A DNA stretch of 25,743 nt from JALZVT01 sp964519335 (GTDB lineage Bacteria > Pseudomonadota > Gammaproteobacteria > Pseudomonadales > Azotimanducaceae). The first letter of the stretch is position 1, and every line of letters begins with the position of its first letter. The position numbers and the translations under genes were made by a program. The notes beneath the pieces are model-generated. The model worked only from the letters and a program-made list of their open reading frames with translations, did no database searches and had not been told where the DNA came from. The stretch covers positions 1-25,743 of the forward strand of contig CAZFIA010000045.1 in assembly GCA_964519335.1 (NCBI GenBank), read 5' to 3'. Of the stretch, positions 16,412-23,637 are shown in pieces.

Positions 16412-17005
16412 ATGACCAATCTAACGAAACTGTTTGCCGCTGCCCTGTTGGTGGTTGGCGTGTCAGCTTGCGGCGACAACGGTGCAAAAGGCGCATTAGA
16501 CAGCGCGGCAGACGGAATGAAAGACGCAGCAGGTAGCATGAAAGATGCGGCTGGCGACATGGCCGATGGCGCGAAAGACATGGGCGGCAAAGCGATGGAC
16601 GGTATGAAGGATGCTGCTGGCGGCATGGCCGATGGCGCGAAAGACATGGCCGCTGGCGCGAAAGACATGGGCGGCAAAGCAATGGACGGTATGTCTGACA
16701 TGGGCGACAAGGCCATGGATGCCGTTGGTTCAGCTGGCGACTCTGTTTCAGGCGCTGCAGGTAGTGCTATGGACGCTGTTAAAGAAGCAGGCAGTGGTGC
16801 ACTGGACAAGGTTACTGGCGGTGCAGGCGGTGCTTTGGGCGGTTTGACTGGCGCTGGTGACGGCGCATTAGACGGCGCAGCCGATGCTGCCGGCGCGGTA
16901 TCTGGAGCTACAGGTGGAACTACCGACGCGATCGATGAAGCCAAGAAGAGACTGATGGAAGCTGGCAAAGAAAAGGCATCAGGCCTTCTCGGTGGCGACG
17001 GCTAA
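16412..17005 (+). CDS. repeat-rich Ala/Gly/Asp/Met lipoprotein
   Basis: A 197-residue predicted lipoprotein of no family I recognise. The signal peptide MTNLTKLFAAALLVVGVSAC has a VSAC lipobox with the lipidated Cys at 20. The mature part is low in complexity: short imperfect 11-mer-like units (KDAAGSM, KDAAGDMADGA, KDMGGKAMDGM) to about residue 105, then a Gly/Ala-rich stretch (GAGGALGGLTGAGDGALDG) and a charged tail (IDEAKKRLMEAGKEK). Periodic Lys/Asp with Ala/Met suggests an amphipathic helix comparable with LEA-like or apolipoprotein-like repeats, which is analogy only. I chose the ATG at 16412 over 16400 because the GGAG at 16402-16405 is well placed for it and overlaps the upstream ATG. 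A terminator follows, so it is monocistronic. Confidence 0.85.
   Translation: MTNLTKLFAAALLVVGVSACGDNGAKGALDSAADGMKDAAGSMKDAAGDMADGAKDMGGKAMDGMKDAAGGMADGAKDMAAGAKDMGGKAMDGMSDMGDKAMDAVGSAGDSVSGAAGSAMDAVKEAGSGALDKVTGGAGGALGGLTGAGDGALDGAADAAGAVSGATGGTTDAIDEAKKRLMEAGKEKASGLLGGDG
16568..16693 (+). repeat. 87-bp-offset near-identical repeats inside the lipoprotein gene
   Basis: A 39-base segment at 16568-16606 recurs at 16655-16693 with one G-to-A difference. The offset of 87 bases equals 29 codons. Both encode GAKDMGGKAMDGM, and shorter GAKDM copies lie between them. The near identity at the DNA level points to recent duplication by slippage or recombination rather than ancient protein repetition. 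Confidence 0.85.
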
Positions 17006-17073
17006 ACCAGACTGGTTAGGCGCTGGCGCCTGACCTCTCAGTCGAGCTCTTTGTAGCTCGGCTGTTGATCTTG

Positions 17074-17123
17074 AAAAGCCGGGTACTCGTTGCAATGGTT
17101 GTGGCGGATACGCCGGCTTTTTT
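17074..17123 (+). terminator. Rho-independent terminator after the lipoprotein gene
   Basis: AAAAGCCGG (17074-17082) and CCGGCTTTT (17113-17121) form a nine-pair stem followed by a T run to 17123. The loop is long (30 bases). Two further hairpins precede it: AGGCGC-TG-GCGCCT at 17018-17031 and CGAGCT-N6-AGCTCG at 17043-17060. Confidence 0.65.
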
Positions 17124-17171
17124 GTCCTGTGTTTTCGGCAGCCGGCGTGAAGCTAGCGCCAATTAACCGAT

Positions 17172-17202
17172 CTGAGTAGACTCAGGGCGCGTACTAATTA
17201 GT
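17172..17202. promoter_or_regulatory. paired palindromes upstream of the thiolase (candidate operators)
   Basis: CTGAGT-AG-ACTCAG (17172-17185) is a 14-bp sequence with perfect six-base arms, and ACTAATTAGT (17193-17202) is a perfect ten-base palindrome. Both lie within 55 bases of the thiolase ATG, where a repressor site would be expected. They do not match the FadR or PsrA consensus as I know them. No clear -35/-10 pair was found nearby. Confidence 0.35.
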
Positions 17203-17225
17203 TAAATCATTGGAAGGGGGCGACT

Positions 17226-18410
17226 ATGCGCGATGTAGTTATTGTTGATTCTATGAGAACGGGGCTCGCGAAATCTTTTCGCGGTAGCTTTAATCTAACG
17301 CGATCGGACGACATGCTCGCCCATTGCATTGATTCTTTACTGGAGCGCAACGGCGCTTTGGATCCAAACGAAGTTGAGGACGTTGTGGTTGGCGCTGCAA
17401 GCCACGCTGGCGAGCAAGACGGCAACCTTGCGCGTCTCGCGGTTGTACTGTCAAAACTGCCTATTACCACTGCAGGCCAAACCATCAATCGGTTTTGTTC
17501 TTCCGGTTTGCAGTCGATTGCCATTGCGGCAACACAAATTGCGTCTGGCCAAACCGAGATTGCGATGGCGGGTGGTGCAGATTCCATTTCGATGCGCACT
17601 CGACAAGAGGCGGGCAAGTCGACGCCTAACCAACGCCTTGTTGATGAGAAGCCTGATATCTTCATGGCGATGGGCAACACCGCGGAAGTGGTAGCACGGC
17701 GCTACCAGGTAACTCGTGAAGCTCAGGATGCCTACTCAGCCGAGAGCCAGTCTCGTTATGCCAATGCGGTAGACCAGGGCTGGATCGCTGAAGAAATTAC
17801 GCCGATGAAGGCCACCATGCTTAAGGTCGACAAAGAAACTGGCGACGAAAGCCATGTTGATGTGGTTGTTGATCGTGACGAGTGCAATCGTCCGGGTACC
17901 ACTGTAGAAAGCCTGGCCAAGCTGAAGCCTGCGTTCGAAGAAGACGGTTCCGTAACCGCGGGAAATGCTTCCCAGTTGTCAGATGGCGCCTCTATGACGC
18001 TGCTGATGACCGCCGAGCGCGCGAACCAGTTGGGTCTTGAGCCGATGGGTATTTTCCGCGGTTTCACCGTCGCCGGTTGCGAACCCGATGAAATGGGTAT
18101 CGGACCCGTGTTCGCGATTCCACGACTGTTGAAGAATCTGGGTATGAAGCAGGACGACGTCGACCTGTGGGAACTTAATGAAGCCTTTGCGTCACAGTGT
18201 TTGTACTGCCGCGATGCCCTTGGCATTGATCCGGCGAAGTACAACGTCAACGGCGGCAGCATCAGCATTGGCCATCCGTTTGGCATGACGGGCTCTCGCA
18301 CCACCGGACACGTGCTGCGCGAGCTTCAGCGTCGCAAGAAGCGCTATGGCGTTGTGACTATGTGCATCGGCGGCGGCCAGGGCGCTGCCGGGTTGTTTGA
18401 GGCCGCATAG
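17226..18410 (+). CDS. acetyl-CoA C-acyltransferase (thiolase)
   Basis: Thiolase that cleaves 3-ketoacyl-CoA with CoA (or condenses acetyl-CoA), the last step of a beta-oxidation cycle. The 394-residue length is typical. The nucleophilic Cys91 lies in NRFCSSGLQ, His350 in NGGSISIGHPFGMTGSR, and Cys380 in MCIGGGQGAAG, so the full Cys-His-Cys triad is present. AGGADSISM and ELNEAFASQ are further thiolase motifs. The ATG at 17226 has a strong AAGGGGG a few bases upstream. No fadB-like partner is adjacent; the gene is monocistronic with its own terminator. Separating a degradative from a biosynthetic thiolase needs a phylogeny, but the FadA/FadI-like (degradative) reading is more likely. Confidence 0.94.
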   Translation: MRDVVIVDSMRTGLAKSFRGSFNLTRSDDMLAHCIDSLLERNGALDPNEVEDVVVGAASHAGEQDGNLARLAVVLSKLPITTAGQTINRFCSSGLQSIAIAATQIASGQTEIAMAGGADSISMRTRQEAGKSTPNQRLVDEKPDIFMAMGNTAEVVARRYQVTREAQDAYSAESQSRYANAVDQGWIAEEITPMKATMLKVDKETGDESHVDVVVDRDECNRPGTTVESLAKLKPAFEEDGSVTAGNASQLSDGASMTLLMTAERANQLGLEPMGIFRGFTVAGCEPDEMGIGPVFAIPRLLKNLGMKQDDVDLWELNEAFASQCLYCRDALGIDPAKYNVNGGSISIGHPFGMTGSRTTGHVLRELQRRKKRYGVVTMCIGGGQGAAGLFEAA

Positions 18411-18457
18411 AGCACAATCCGTCCAAGCAGTCCGCCCAATAGATAGATGGGCGACCG

Positions 18458-18491
18458 AAAAACCGCAATCCCTCGGATTGCGGTTTTTTTT
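18458..18491 (+). terminator. strong Rho-independent terminator after the thiolase
   Basis: CCGCAATCC (18463-18471) and GGATTGCGG (18475-18483) form a perfect nine-pair stem with a CTC loop, extended by A5/T5 pairing and ending in eight T (18484-18491). The A-run on the left makes it potentially usable from both strands. Confidence 0.93.
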
Positions 18492-18630
18492 GTCCGATAC
18501 CCAGCCGCCGCGCCACCCGCTGCGGCCGCCTCCCTGGACTGTGCGGTTACATATTGAAACCAGCTGGTAATTGCACAGCGCTGTTATCTGTGGAAAATTA
18601 ATATTGTGTAAAAACTGGCAGGCTGAACGC

Positions 18631-19426
18631 TTGATCCGCACCTTTCTCCCAAATACCCGTAGGTCCAACTATTCGGGTTACGCGCCTGGATATACACCCC
18701 GATGTACGGCCAGAGATAGCGTCCGGGTATCCGGTGGTGCGGCTGTGATTGCCCCTCTGGTTGCTGCGGTGATCGCTGCGCTACTATTTTTGGTGCCGCT
18801 GTCGACTTTGGCGGATACCGTCGTTGTCACTAAAGCTGTTCCCTCTAATGCGTCCGAACTGACCACTGAGCAACTGANNNNNNNNNNNNNNNNNNNNNNN
18901 NNNNNNNNNNNNNNNNNNNNNNNNNNNNNNNNNNNNNNNNNNNNNNNNNNNNNNNNNNNNNNNNNNNNNNNNNNNNNAACTGACCACTGAGCAACTGAAA
19001 ACTGAAGAAAGAGCCTTATCAGACGGACCCGATAGACTTGATGAATTATCCGATACACAGTTGACCCGTCTCGCCGCCGATTGGGGCGCCTTGGACGATG
19101 TTGAGCGCACGGAGCTCATTCAAGAAACTCGCGAGCGTATGCAGCCTCAGGCCTCTGCCGTTGCTCCTGTCGCTATACCTTCTACAGAGCGGCGTCGCTA
19201 TGGGCGATTGGTGCGACAACCTGATGGCACAGTCGTCCGTTCAGTCGTCGAGATCCAAACCAGAGTTCGGGTACAAGGAGAAGATCGACGCCGGGCGTTT
19301 GGTATGGGCTTCGAACGGCGGCACAACGGTGCCTCTCAGCGCCCGCAAGAACCTTCACCTAACAGCGTTATAAGCGTGAGGGATATCCCAGGCCCCGGCA
19401 TTCCCTCAGATCCCCGTCAGCGCTGA
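18631..19426 (+). CDS. secreted or anchored helical protein of unknown function, interrupted by an assembly gap
   Basis: The part before the gap encodes a hydrophobic segment VIAPLVAAVIAALLFLVPLS followed by TLADT, a likely signal peptide cleavage region, then VVVTKAVPSNASELTTEQL. The part after the gap, in another frame as written, continues LTTEQLKTEERALSDGPDRL and LAADWGALDDVERTELIQET, then an Arg-rich C terminus ending PSDPRQR (TGA at 19424-19426). The helical W-ALDDVERTEL segment recalls DUF3106-type proteins, which is only a resemblance. If the two 21-base copies at the gap edges are merged, the frame is continuous. The start is uncertain: TTG at 18631 gives a long charged leader, while GTG at 18745 begins at the hydrophobic segment. 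It precedes ompR by 111 bp. Confidence 0.6.
18857..18998 (+). repeat. 21-bp direct repeat flanking the N gap
   Basis: The 21 bases ending the left contig (18857-18877, starting AACTGACCACTG) are identical to the 21 bases starting the right contig (18978-18998). Both are read in the same codon phase (LTTEQL). This is expected if the two contig ends are the same genomic sequence. Confidence 0.9.
18878..18977. other. assembly gap (100 N)
   Basis: Exactly 100 N, the conventional length for a gap of unknown size. As written it shifts the frame of the surrounding gene: the repeat copies are 121 bases apart, which is not a multiple of three. Confidence 0.98.
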
Positions 19427-19537
19427 TTCCTCTTCCTATCTGAGCTCTCGTCGTTGCGACTCTTCTTGTAAGGCATGAGCTTTTCTACCATTAGCTAGCT
19501 ACTGGCTAACAGTCGCGTCTTCATTCAGAGTAACGGC

Positions 19538-20320
19538 GTGACAAACAGTACTACTAATCCGTCTTCATCTGGGTCCGCGGTTTCCCAAAGGCCCGCAGGT
19601 TCAACTATCGATGCTATTGGTGCCAGCACGTTGCTAGTCGTAGACGATGATGCTGAACTTCGCGAACTCACCGTCGAGTACCTGACGCAACAGGGTTACG
19701 GCGTAGTTGCTGCCGAAGACGCACACTCCATGGATGCGATTCTTGCCGCGCGGCAGATCGATCTGGTGATTCTTGATCTCATGTTGCCCGGCGAAGATGG
19801 ACTGTCTATCGCTAAACGCCTAAAAGCAGCAACATCGATACCTATCATTATGGTTTCAGCTCAGGGCGAAGACATAGATCGTATCGTTGGCCTAGAGATA
19901 GGTGCAGATGATTATCTGGCAAAGCCTTTTAATCCACGTGAGTTGCTCGCGCGCGTTAGAGCAGTGCTGAGACGAGGCGCAGTGCTTGCAGAAGTTGAGA
20001 CGCCAGCGATAACCGTTTTTGAGTTTGGCGACTGCAAACTCGATGTCCGATCCCATCAGTTTACGCGGGACGGTGCTCCGGTCTCATTAACCTCCGGGGA
20101 GTTTGATCTTCTAGCTATCCTAGTTGCGCATCCAAATCAGGTTCTCAATCGCGATCGCATTCTCGATTTGCTCACTGGTGCAGAACGCTCGCCATTTGAT
20201 CGCAGTATTGACGTTCGTGTGACTCGATTGCGCGGTAAGCTCGAACCCGATCCCGCTCAGCCCGCCTTTATAAAAACGGTTTGGGGTAAGGGCTATATGT
20301 TCTGCCCGGATGGCGACTAA
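19538..20320 (+). CDS. ompR: OmpR-type response regulator
   Basis: DNA-binding response regulator of the OmpR subfamily, 260 residues. The receiver domain (about 31-147) has the acidic pair D36/D37, phosphoacceptor Asp80 in LVILDLMLPGEDG, and Lys129 in LAKPFNPRELLARVRAVLRR. The C-terminal winged helix includes VSLTSGEFDLLAILVAHPN, RSIDVRVTRLRGKLEPDP and the TVWGKGYMFCPDG hairpin, very close to E. coli OmpR. The GTG at 19538 gives an N-terminal tail of about 30 residues rich in Ser/Thr, so a later start near residue 25-30 is possible. The 3' end overlaps envZ by 11 bases, implying translational coupling. By family it responds to envelope or osmotic signals and controls outer-membrane genes. 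Confidence 0.95.
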   Translation: MTNSTTNPSSSGSAVSQRPAGSTIDAIGASTLLVVDDDAELRELTVEYLTQQGYGVVAAEDAHSMDAILAARQIDLVILDLMLPGEDGLSIAKRLKAATSIPIIMVSAQGEDIDRIVGLEIGADDYLAKPFNPRELLARVRAVLRRGAVLAEVETPAITVFEFGDCKLDVRSHQFTRDGAPVSLTSGEFDLLAILVAHPNQVLNRDRILDLLTGAERSPFDRSIDVRVTRLRGKLEPDPAQPAFIKTVWGKGYMFCPDGD

Positions 20321-21656
20321 CTCAGACACTTCTGATATGGAGGCCAGAGTGACCGCCGGTGTTGGGCGTGGCTCCTTGTTGGTACGAACCAACCTGGTGC
20401 TCGGTATCAGCGCGTTTACGATTATTTTGTTGGCCATGCTTGCGCTCGATCGATTTGTGCTGCAACCCATTCTCGAACGTTCGGCTGATGACGAGGCAGC
20501 GCTGCTGGTTCTCTCTGCGCAAACTTGGGTTGAGTTATCGCCAGAAGCGCGGCCCTACTTTGAACTTGAGCTGGCCGAGAGCCACGACATGATCATCACC
20601 AATGATCAGATAGAAGAAGAGATGCCGGTTTCGGGAGTTCGCCGCGCTGATGTTCTGGCCGAAAAGCTAGCGCAGCGACTTGGCGAGCCCGTCGAACTAA
20701 CGCGGACTGACGAGTTAATGTGGGCAAGAGTACCGATGGGAGAGCGTGATATTCGCATTGGTTTTTCTGAAAACCGACGCTCGATCGAAACGCTTTATGT
20801 CGCCGCGATCATTCTTATTGCCGGGGCTGCGATTGTGTTTTTCACATCGCTATTTATTGTTCAGCGTATCGCGCGCCCGCTGGTACGCACGGCCAACCTC
20901 GCCGAGACTTTTCGCGGTGGCGAAGATTTTGTGCCCTTGCCTGAAGAGGGACCACGTGAGCTTGTATCGCTTGCGCGGAACTTTAATACCATGGCGCGTG
21001 ATATATCGACTCTGCTTGCCAATCGCACAACCTTACTGGCTGGAATCTCGCACGATCTGCGTACGCCGCTAGCGCGAATGCGGCTGGCGGTAGAGCTGTT
21101 GCCGGCGGAGGTTTCCGAGCCTGTTAAGGAGCGCTTTGAGCGCAATCTAATTGCCATGGATGACCTGATAAGCGACACCATGCAGTTTGCCAAGGGTGCC
21201 GGGGAGTCGCCGCAACTGGTTAACGTGCTAGGGGTACTCGAGGATGTGCTTGGCCATCAGGACGAGCCGGTACAGAGTCAGCTCGAAATTCCGCACAGCC
21301 TGCGGATGCCCATAGCCGTAGGTGCGTTTCGGCGGGTACTGCAGAATCTAATTAGTAACGCTATTCAACACGGCGACAAAGTGTCTGTTAAAGCGCGTCT
21401 AAGGGACGGCGATCTGGAGCTGTTTGTCGATGACTGTGGACCGGGTATCCCTGCGGGCTCTAGGATCCAGGTCTTCGAGCCGTTTTATCGTCTAGATAGC
21501 TCGCGCAGTGTGAACACCGGAGGCAGTGGGCTTGGCCTCGCGATTGTTGCGCAGCTGTGCGAGAGCCACGGCTGGCGCGTTTCGATTGACGACGCCCCGC
21601 AAGCGGGCACCCGCGTGCAGTTAAGTCTGCCGTTACCTGTAGAAGCGAGCGTGTAA
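20310..21656 (+). CDS. envZ: EnvZ-type sensor histidine kinase
   Basis: Membrane histidine kinase pairing with OmpR, 448 residues. It has transmembrane helix 1 (about 28-46), a periplasmic domain (about 47-160), transmembrane helix 2 (about 162-184) and a HAMP domain to about 237. The dimerisation H-box is AGISHDLRTPLARMRLA with His248. ATPase motifs follow: N box LISNAIQHG (347-355), G1 DDCGPGIP (374-381), F box EPFYRLD (390-396) and G2 GGSGLGLAIV (404-413). The order is exactly that of EnvZ. The ATG at 20310 lies inside the ompR stop region (ATGGCGACTAA); an alternative ATG at 20337 would remove nine residues. It is the last gene of the operon, with a promoter-like element 17 bp after its stop. 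Confidence 0.96.
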   Translation: MATNSDTSDMEARVTAGVGRGSLLVRTNLVLGISAFTIILLAMLALDRFVLQPILERSADDEAALLVLSAQTWVELSPEARPYFELELAESHDMIITNDQIEEEMPVSGVRRADVLAEKLAQRLGEPVELTRTDELMWARVPMGERDIRIGFSENRRSIETLYVAAIILIAGAAIVFFTSLFIVQRIARPLVRTANLAETFRGGEDFVPLPEEGPRELVSLARNFNTMARDISTLLANRTTLLAGISHDLRTPLARMRLAVELLPAEVSEPVKERFERNLIAMDDLISDTMQFAKGAGESPQLVNVLGVLEDVLGHQDEPVQSQLEIPHSLRMPIAVGAFRRVLQNLISNAIQHGDKVSVKARLRDGDLELFVDDCGPGIPAGSRIQVFEPFYRLDSSRSVNTGGSGLGLAIVAQLCESHGWRVSIDDAPQAGTRVQLSLPLPVEASV

Positions 21657-21673
21657 CCCTTGGGTGTAACAAA

Positions 21674-21701
21674 TTGACACAAATATGCGGGTCGAGGTAA
21701 T
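21674..21701 (+). promoter_or_regulatory. candidate sigma70 promoter for an intergenic RNA
   Basis: A perfect -35 hexamer TTGACA (21674-21679) is followed after 16 bases by GGTAAT (21696-21701), four of six matches to the -10 consensus. Transcription would begin near 21708. It lies 17 bases after the envZ stop and 470 bases upstream of the ompA-like start. Confidence 0.55.
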
Positions 21702-21707
21702 CGGCGC

Positions 21708-21962
21708 GAAACACGCATAGGGCACTATGCGAGATGTAACCGAAGGCGTTTGAGAGAGTGCTGCAGATTCAGACCAGCGTGGCGGGTAACCACCTGGATC
21801 GTTTGTCTGAAGATTGCAGATCTGGATCATTCACCGTTGGATACTTGAGGCAATCTCTATCCCCTATAGGCCATGGGGTTCGTAACGGATTATCCATCCC
21901 GACCGGTCCCGTTCAGTGGCCATTAGCCCGTAATTCTCCTCTCCAGAGTTGCGGGCTTTTTT
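21708..21962 (+). ncRNA. candidate structured small RNA, about 255 nt
   Basis: Between a promoter-like element and a terminator lies a segment without a convincing ORF but with several strong inverted pairs. Hairpin 1 is CGCATAG-GGCA-CTATGCG (21714-21731). Domain 2 (21761-21819) has CTGCA/TGCAG, then TTCAGAC/GTCTGAA, then CAG-C-GTGG/CCAC-CTG closing a CGGGTAA loop. Domain 3 (21869-21921) has GGCCA/TGGCC enclosing AACGG/CCGTT. The terminator follows. I do not recognise it as tmRNA, RNase P RNA, 4.5S RNA or 6S RNA. Position between envZ and ompA makes an OmpR-linked envelope regulator attractive, but that is inference; an envZ 3' UTR or a structured leader is also possible. Confidence 0.5.
21925..21962 (+). 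terminator. Rho-independent terminator of the intergenic RNA
   Basis: AGCCCGTAA (21925-21933) pairs with TTGCGGGCT (21949-21957), nine pairs with one G-U, loop of 15 bases, followed by six T at 21957-21962. It ends transcription 216 bases before the ompA-like gene, so RNA from upstream should not read into it. Confidence 0.88.
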
Positions 21963-22047
21963 ATGCCTGAATCTTATAGATCTTTCGTCACTTTACTTTT
22001 AAGCGCCGTTTTCGGGCATATACGCAAAATAGCTGCCTAATATTAGG

Positions 22048-22077
22048 GCTAAACCACTGTTTAGCTGGCTGTACAAT
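22048..22077 (+). promoter_or_regulatory. inverted repeat and -10-like element upstream of the ompA-like gene
   Basis: GCTAAAC-CACT-GTTTAGC (22048-22065) has perfect seven-base arms and lies six bases before TACAAT (22072-22077), a five-of-six -10 match. There is no good -35, which fits a promoter needing an activator or masked by a repressor bound at the repeat. The leader would be about 95 bases. Confidence 0.4.
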
Positions 22078-22178
22078 GGTAAGAGGTTCGCCTACCCTAC
22101 GCACGGTTTGCTGGGCCAAATTATAAGAATTACAAGGTTTTGCCCTCTACGTCTCGACCAGGAGCAGAGATTAATCAA

Positions 22179-23426
22179 ATGAATGTCTATAAAAAAATAT
22201 TAGGGGTTGTAGGAGCAGCGGTTGTTGCTTCTGCGTTTACATCGGCTGTTGTGGCCGAAGATCATGGTCCAACACAGGGCAAGTTTTATCTGCCAGTGTT
22301 CGCTCACTATTACTCTCCCCCTGAGGATGAGGATCTGAGTGATGATCTCGAGCTTGGCGTAGGAGCTGGTATTGGCTATGGCTTGACAGATCGACTGCTG
22401 GGTGAGATCAACTATCTGCGTAGTGATCACGACGTTACCGTTCCAAACGGCGGCGCTGATGAAGCCAAGACTGAACAGGTTTGGCTGGATCTGGTTTATA
22501 AGCTTTCCGACAGCAGCAACAAGGCATTCACTCCTTACCTTGTGGGTGGCTATGGTCGAGTTGAAGCACAACGTCAGGGGCTACTTGGAACACTGCGTGA
22601 AAACCAGGTGAACGCTGGTGTTGGTTTCTTCTCAAACATGACACCCCGGGTTGCGTTGCGTGGTGACCTCCGCGGCGTTTATTCGGAAGACAGTGGCGGT
22701 GTACAACCTTTTTTCAAGTTAGGTATTACGGCGATGCTGGGCGCAATTGAGGGCGCTTCAGACGGACCTACAGATTCTGATGGCGATGGCGTTTACGATT
22801 CAGATGATCGTTGCCCTAATACACCTGCTGGTACTGCGGTGGATAGCGATGGCTGTGCACTAACAGGTCCAGGTGACGCTGACGGCGACGGTGTTAATGA
22901 CGACGCTGATCGTTGCCCAACAACGCCTGCGGGTGTCGAAGTAGATTCCAGAGGTTGCGCACTCGATAGCGATGGCGACGGCGTACCGGACTATCTAGAC
23001 AAGTGCCCTGATTCAGAGCGTGGCGCTAAGGTGGATGCCGATGGTTGTTACGTTGAGCTCGAGAAGGAAGTCACGATCGACCTAAACCTCGAATTTGATA
23101 CTAACTCCGCTGACCTGCGTAGCGACCACTACCCAGAGATCCAGCGCGTTGTCGACTTCCTGCGTCAATACCCAACGGCTAATGCTGTGATCGAAGGTCA
23201 CACCGATAGCCGAGGTGCTGCAGCCTACAACCAGTCACTCTCAGAGCGCCGCGCGGCATCGGTACGTGGCTACCTCGAGACTCAGGGTGGCGTCGATTCA
23301 AGCCGACTGTCCTCTCGTGGCTACGGCGAGACTCGACCCAAGGCCTCTAACGAGACGGCCGAAGGTCGACAGCAAAACCGCCGTGTGTCGGCAGTGGTTG
23401 CCGGTACCCAGACGGTACGTCAATAG
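22179..23426 (+). CDS. OmpA family outer-membrane protein with calcium-binding repeats
   Basis: Outer-membrane barrel that also anchors to peptidoglycan, 415 residues. The signal peptide is residues 1-26 with cleavage after AVVA. An N-terminal beta-barrel of about 180 residues follows. Three thrombospondin type 3-like repeats come next (DSDGDGVYDSDDRCPNTPAG, DADGDGVNDDADRCPTTPAG, DSDGDGVPDYLDKCPD), each an Asp-rich calcium loop with paired Cys. The C-terminal OmpA domain has LEFDTNSADLR, IEGHTDSRG and the LSERRAASVRGYL helix, ending RQQNRRVSAVV, which holds the diaminopimelate-binding Asp and Arg. I use ATG 22179, which has purine-rich GGAGCAGAGA upstream and a proper signal peptide; the frame extends to 22140 without adding anything sensible. 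It is monocistronic. Confidence 0.95.
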   Translation: MNVYKKILGVVGAAVVASAFTSAVVAEDHGPTQGKFYLPVFAHYYSPPEDEDLSDDLELGVGAGIGYGLTDRLLGEINYLRSDHDVTVPNGGADEAKTEQVWLDLVYKLSDSSNKAFTPYLVGGYGRVEAQRQGLLGTLRENQVNAGVGFFSNMTPRVALRGDLRGVYSEDSGGVQPFFKLGITAMLGAIEGASDGPTDSDGDGVYDSDDRCPNTPAGTAVDSDGCALTGPGDADGDGVNDDADRCPTTPAGVEVDSRGCALDSDGDGVPDYLDKCPDSERGAKVDADGCYVELEKEVTIDLNLEFDTNSADLRSDHYPEIQRVVDFLRQYPTANAVIEGHTDSRGAAAYNQSLSERRAASVRGYLETQGGVDSSRLSSRGYGETRPKASNETAEGRQQNRRVSAVVAGTQTVRQ

Positions 23427-23515
23427 GCTGTTAACTCGGTAAAAAGCCCGATCTATGGGGCAGGCCGCAGGGTCTGGCCCCGCTAGACGGGTTGGCCCCA
23501 CCGACTAAAAGACCC

Positions 23516-23563
23516 AAAAGGCGCATTCTCTCCCTGCAAAGGATTTGAGAATGCGCCGTTTTT
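23516..23563 (+). terminator. Rho-independent terminator after the ompA-like gene
   Basis: GGCGCATTCTC (23520-23530) and GAGAATGCGCC (23547-23557) give a perfect eleven-pair stem with a 16-base loop. AAAA on the left and GTTTTT on the right flank it. A strong structure, as expected after an abundant porin transcript. Confidence 0.92.
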
Positions 23564-23587
23564 GTTTGTGTCCGAACAAACTACAAT
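23564..23587 (+). promoter_or_regulatory. candidate promoter and inverted repeat for the DUF2959 gene
   Basis: TACAAT (23582-23587) is a five-of-six -10 match 50 bases before the GTG start. Directly upstream is GTTTGT-GTCCGA-ACAAAC (23564-23581), six-base arms covering the spacer and -35 region. The same TACAATGG string stands in the ompA-like promoter region, also next to an inverted repeat, though the repeats differ. Confidence 0.4.
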
Positions 23588-23637
23588 GGAGCCCTGTGTA
23601 ACGTTCACCTTTCATTTTTCACTTTGGAGAAAACGAC

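Noticed and set aside
16408..16968. 186-residue minus-strand ORF opposite the lipoprotein
   Set aside because: It is the mirror of a repetitive gene (Pro/Ala/Ser composition from the complementary strand), while the plus strand has lipobox, ribosome binding site and terminator.
21708..21962. CsrB/RsmZ-like regulator-sequestering RNA
   Set aside because: Only about four GGA motifs are present, near the chance level for this length, and they are not placed in hairpin loops.
21758..21970. 70-residue ORF inside the intergenic RNA region
   Set aside because: Non-ATG start without a ribosome binding site, runs through the terminator hairpin, and shows no family motif.
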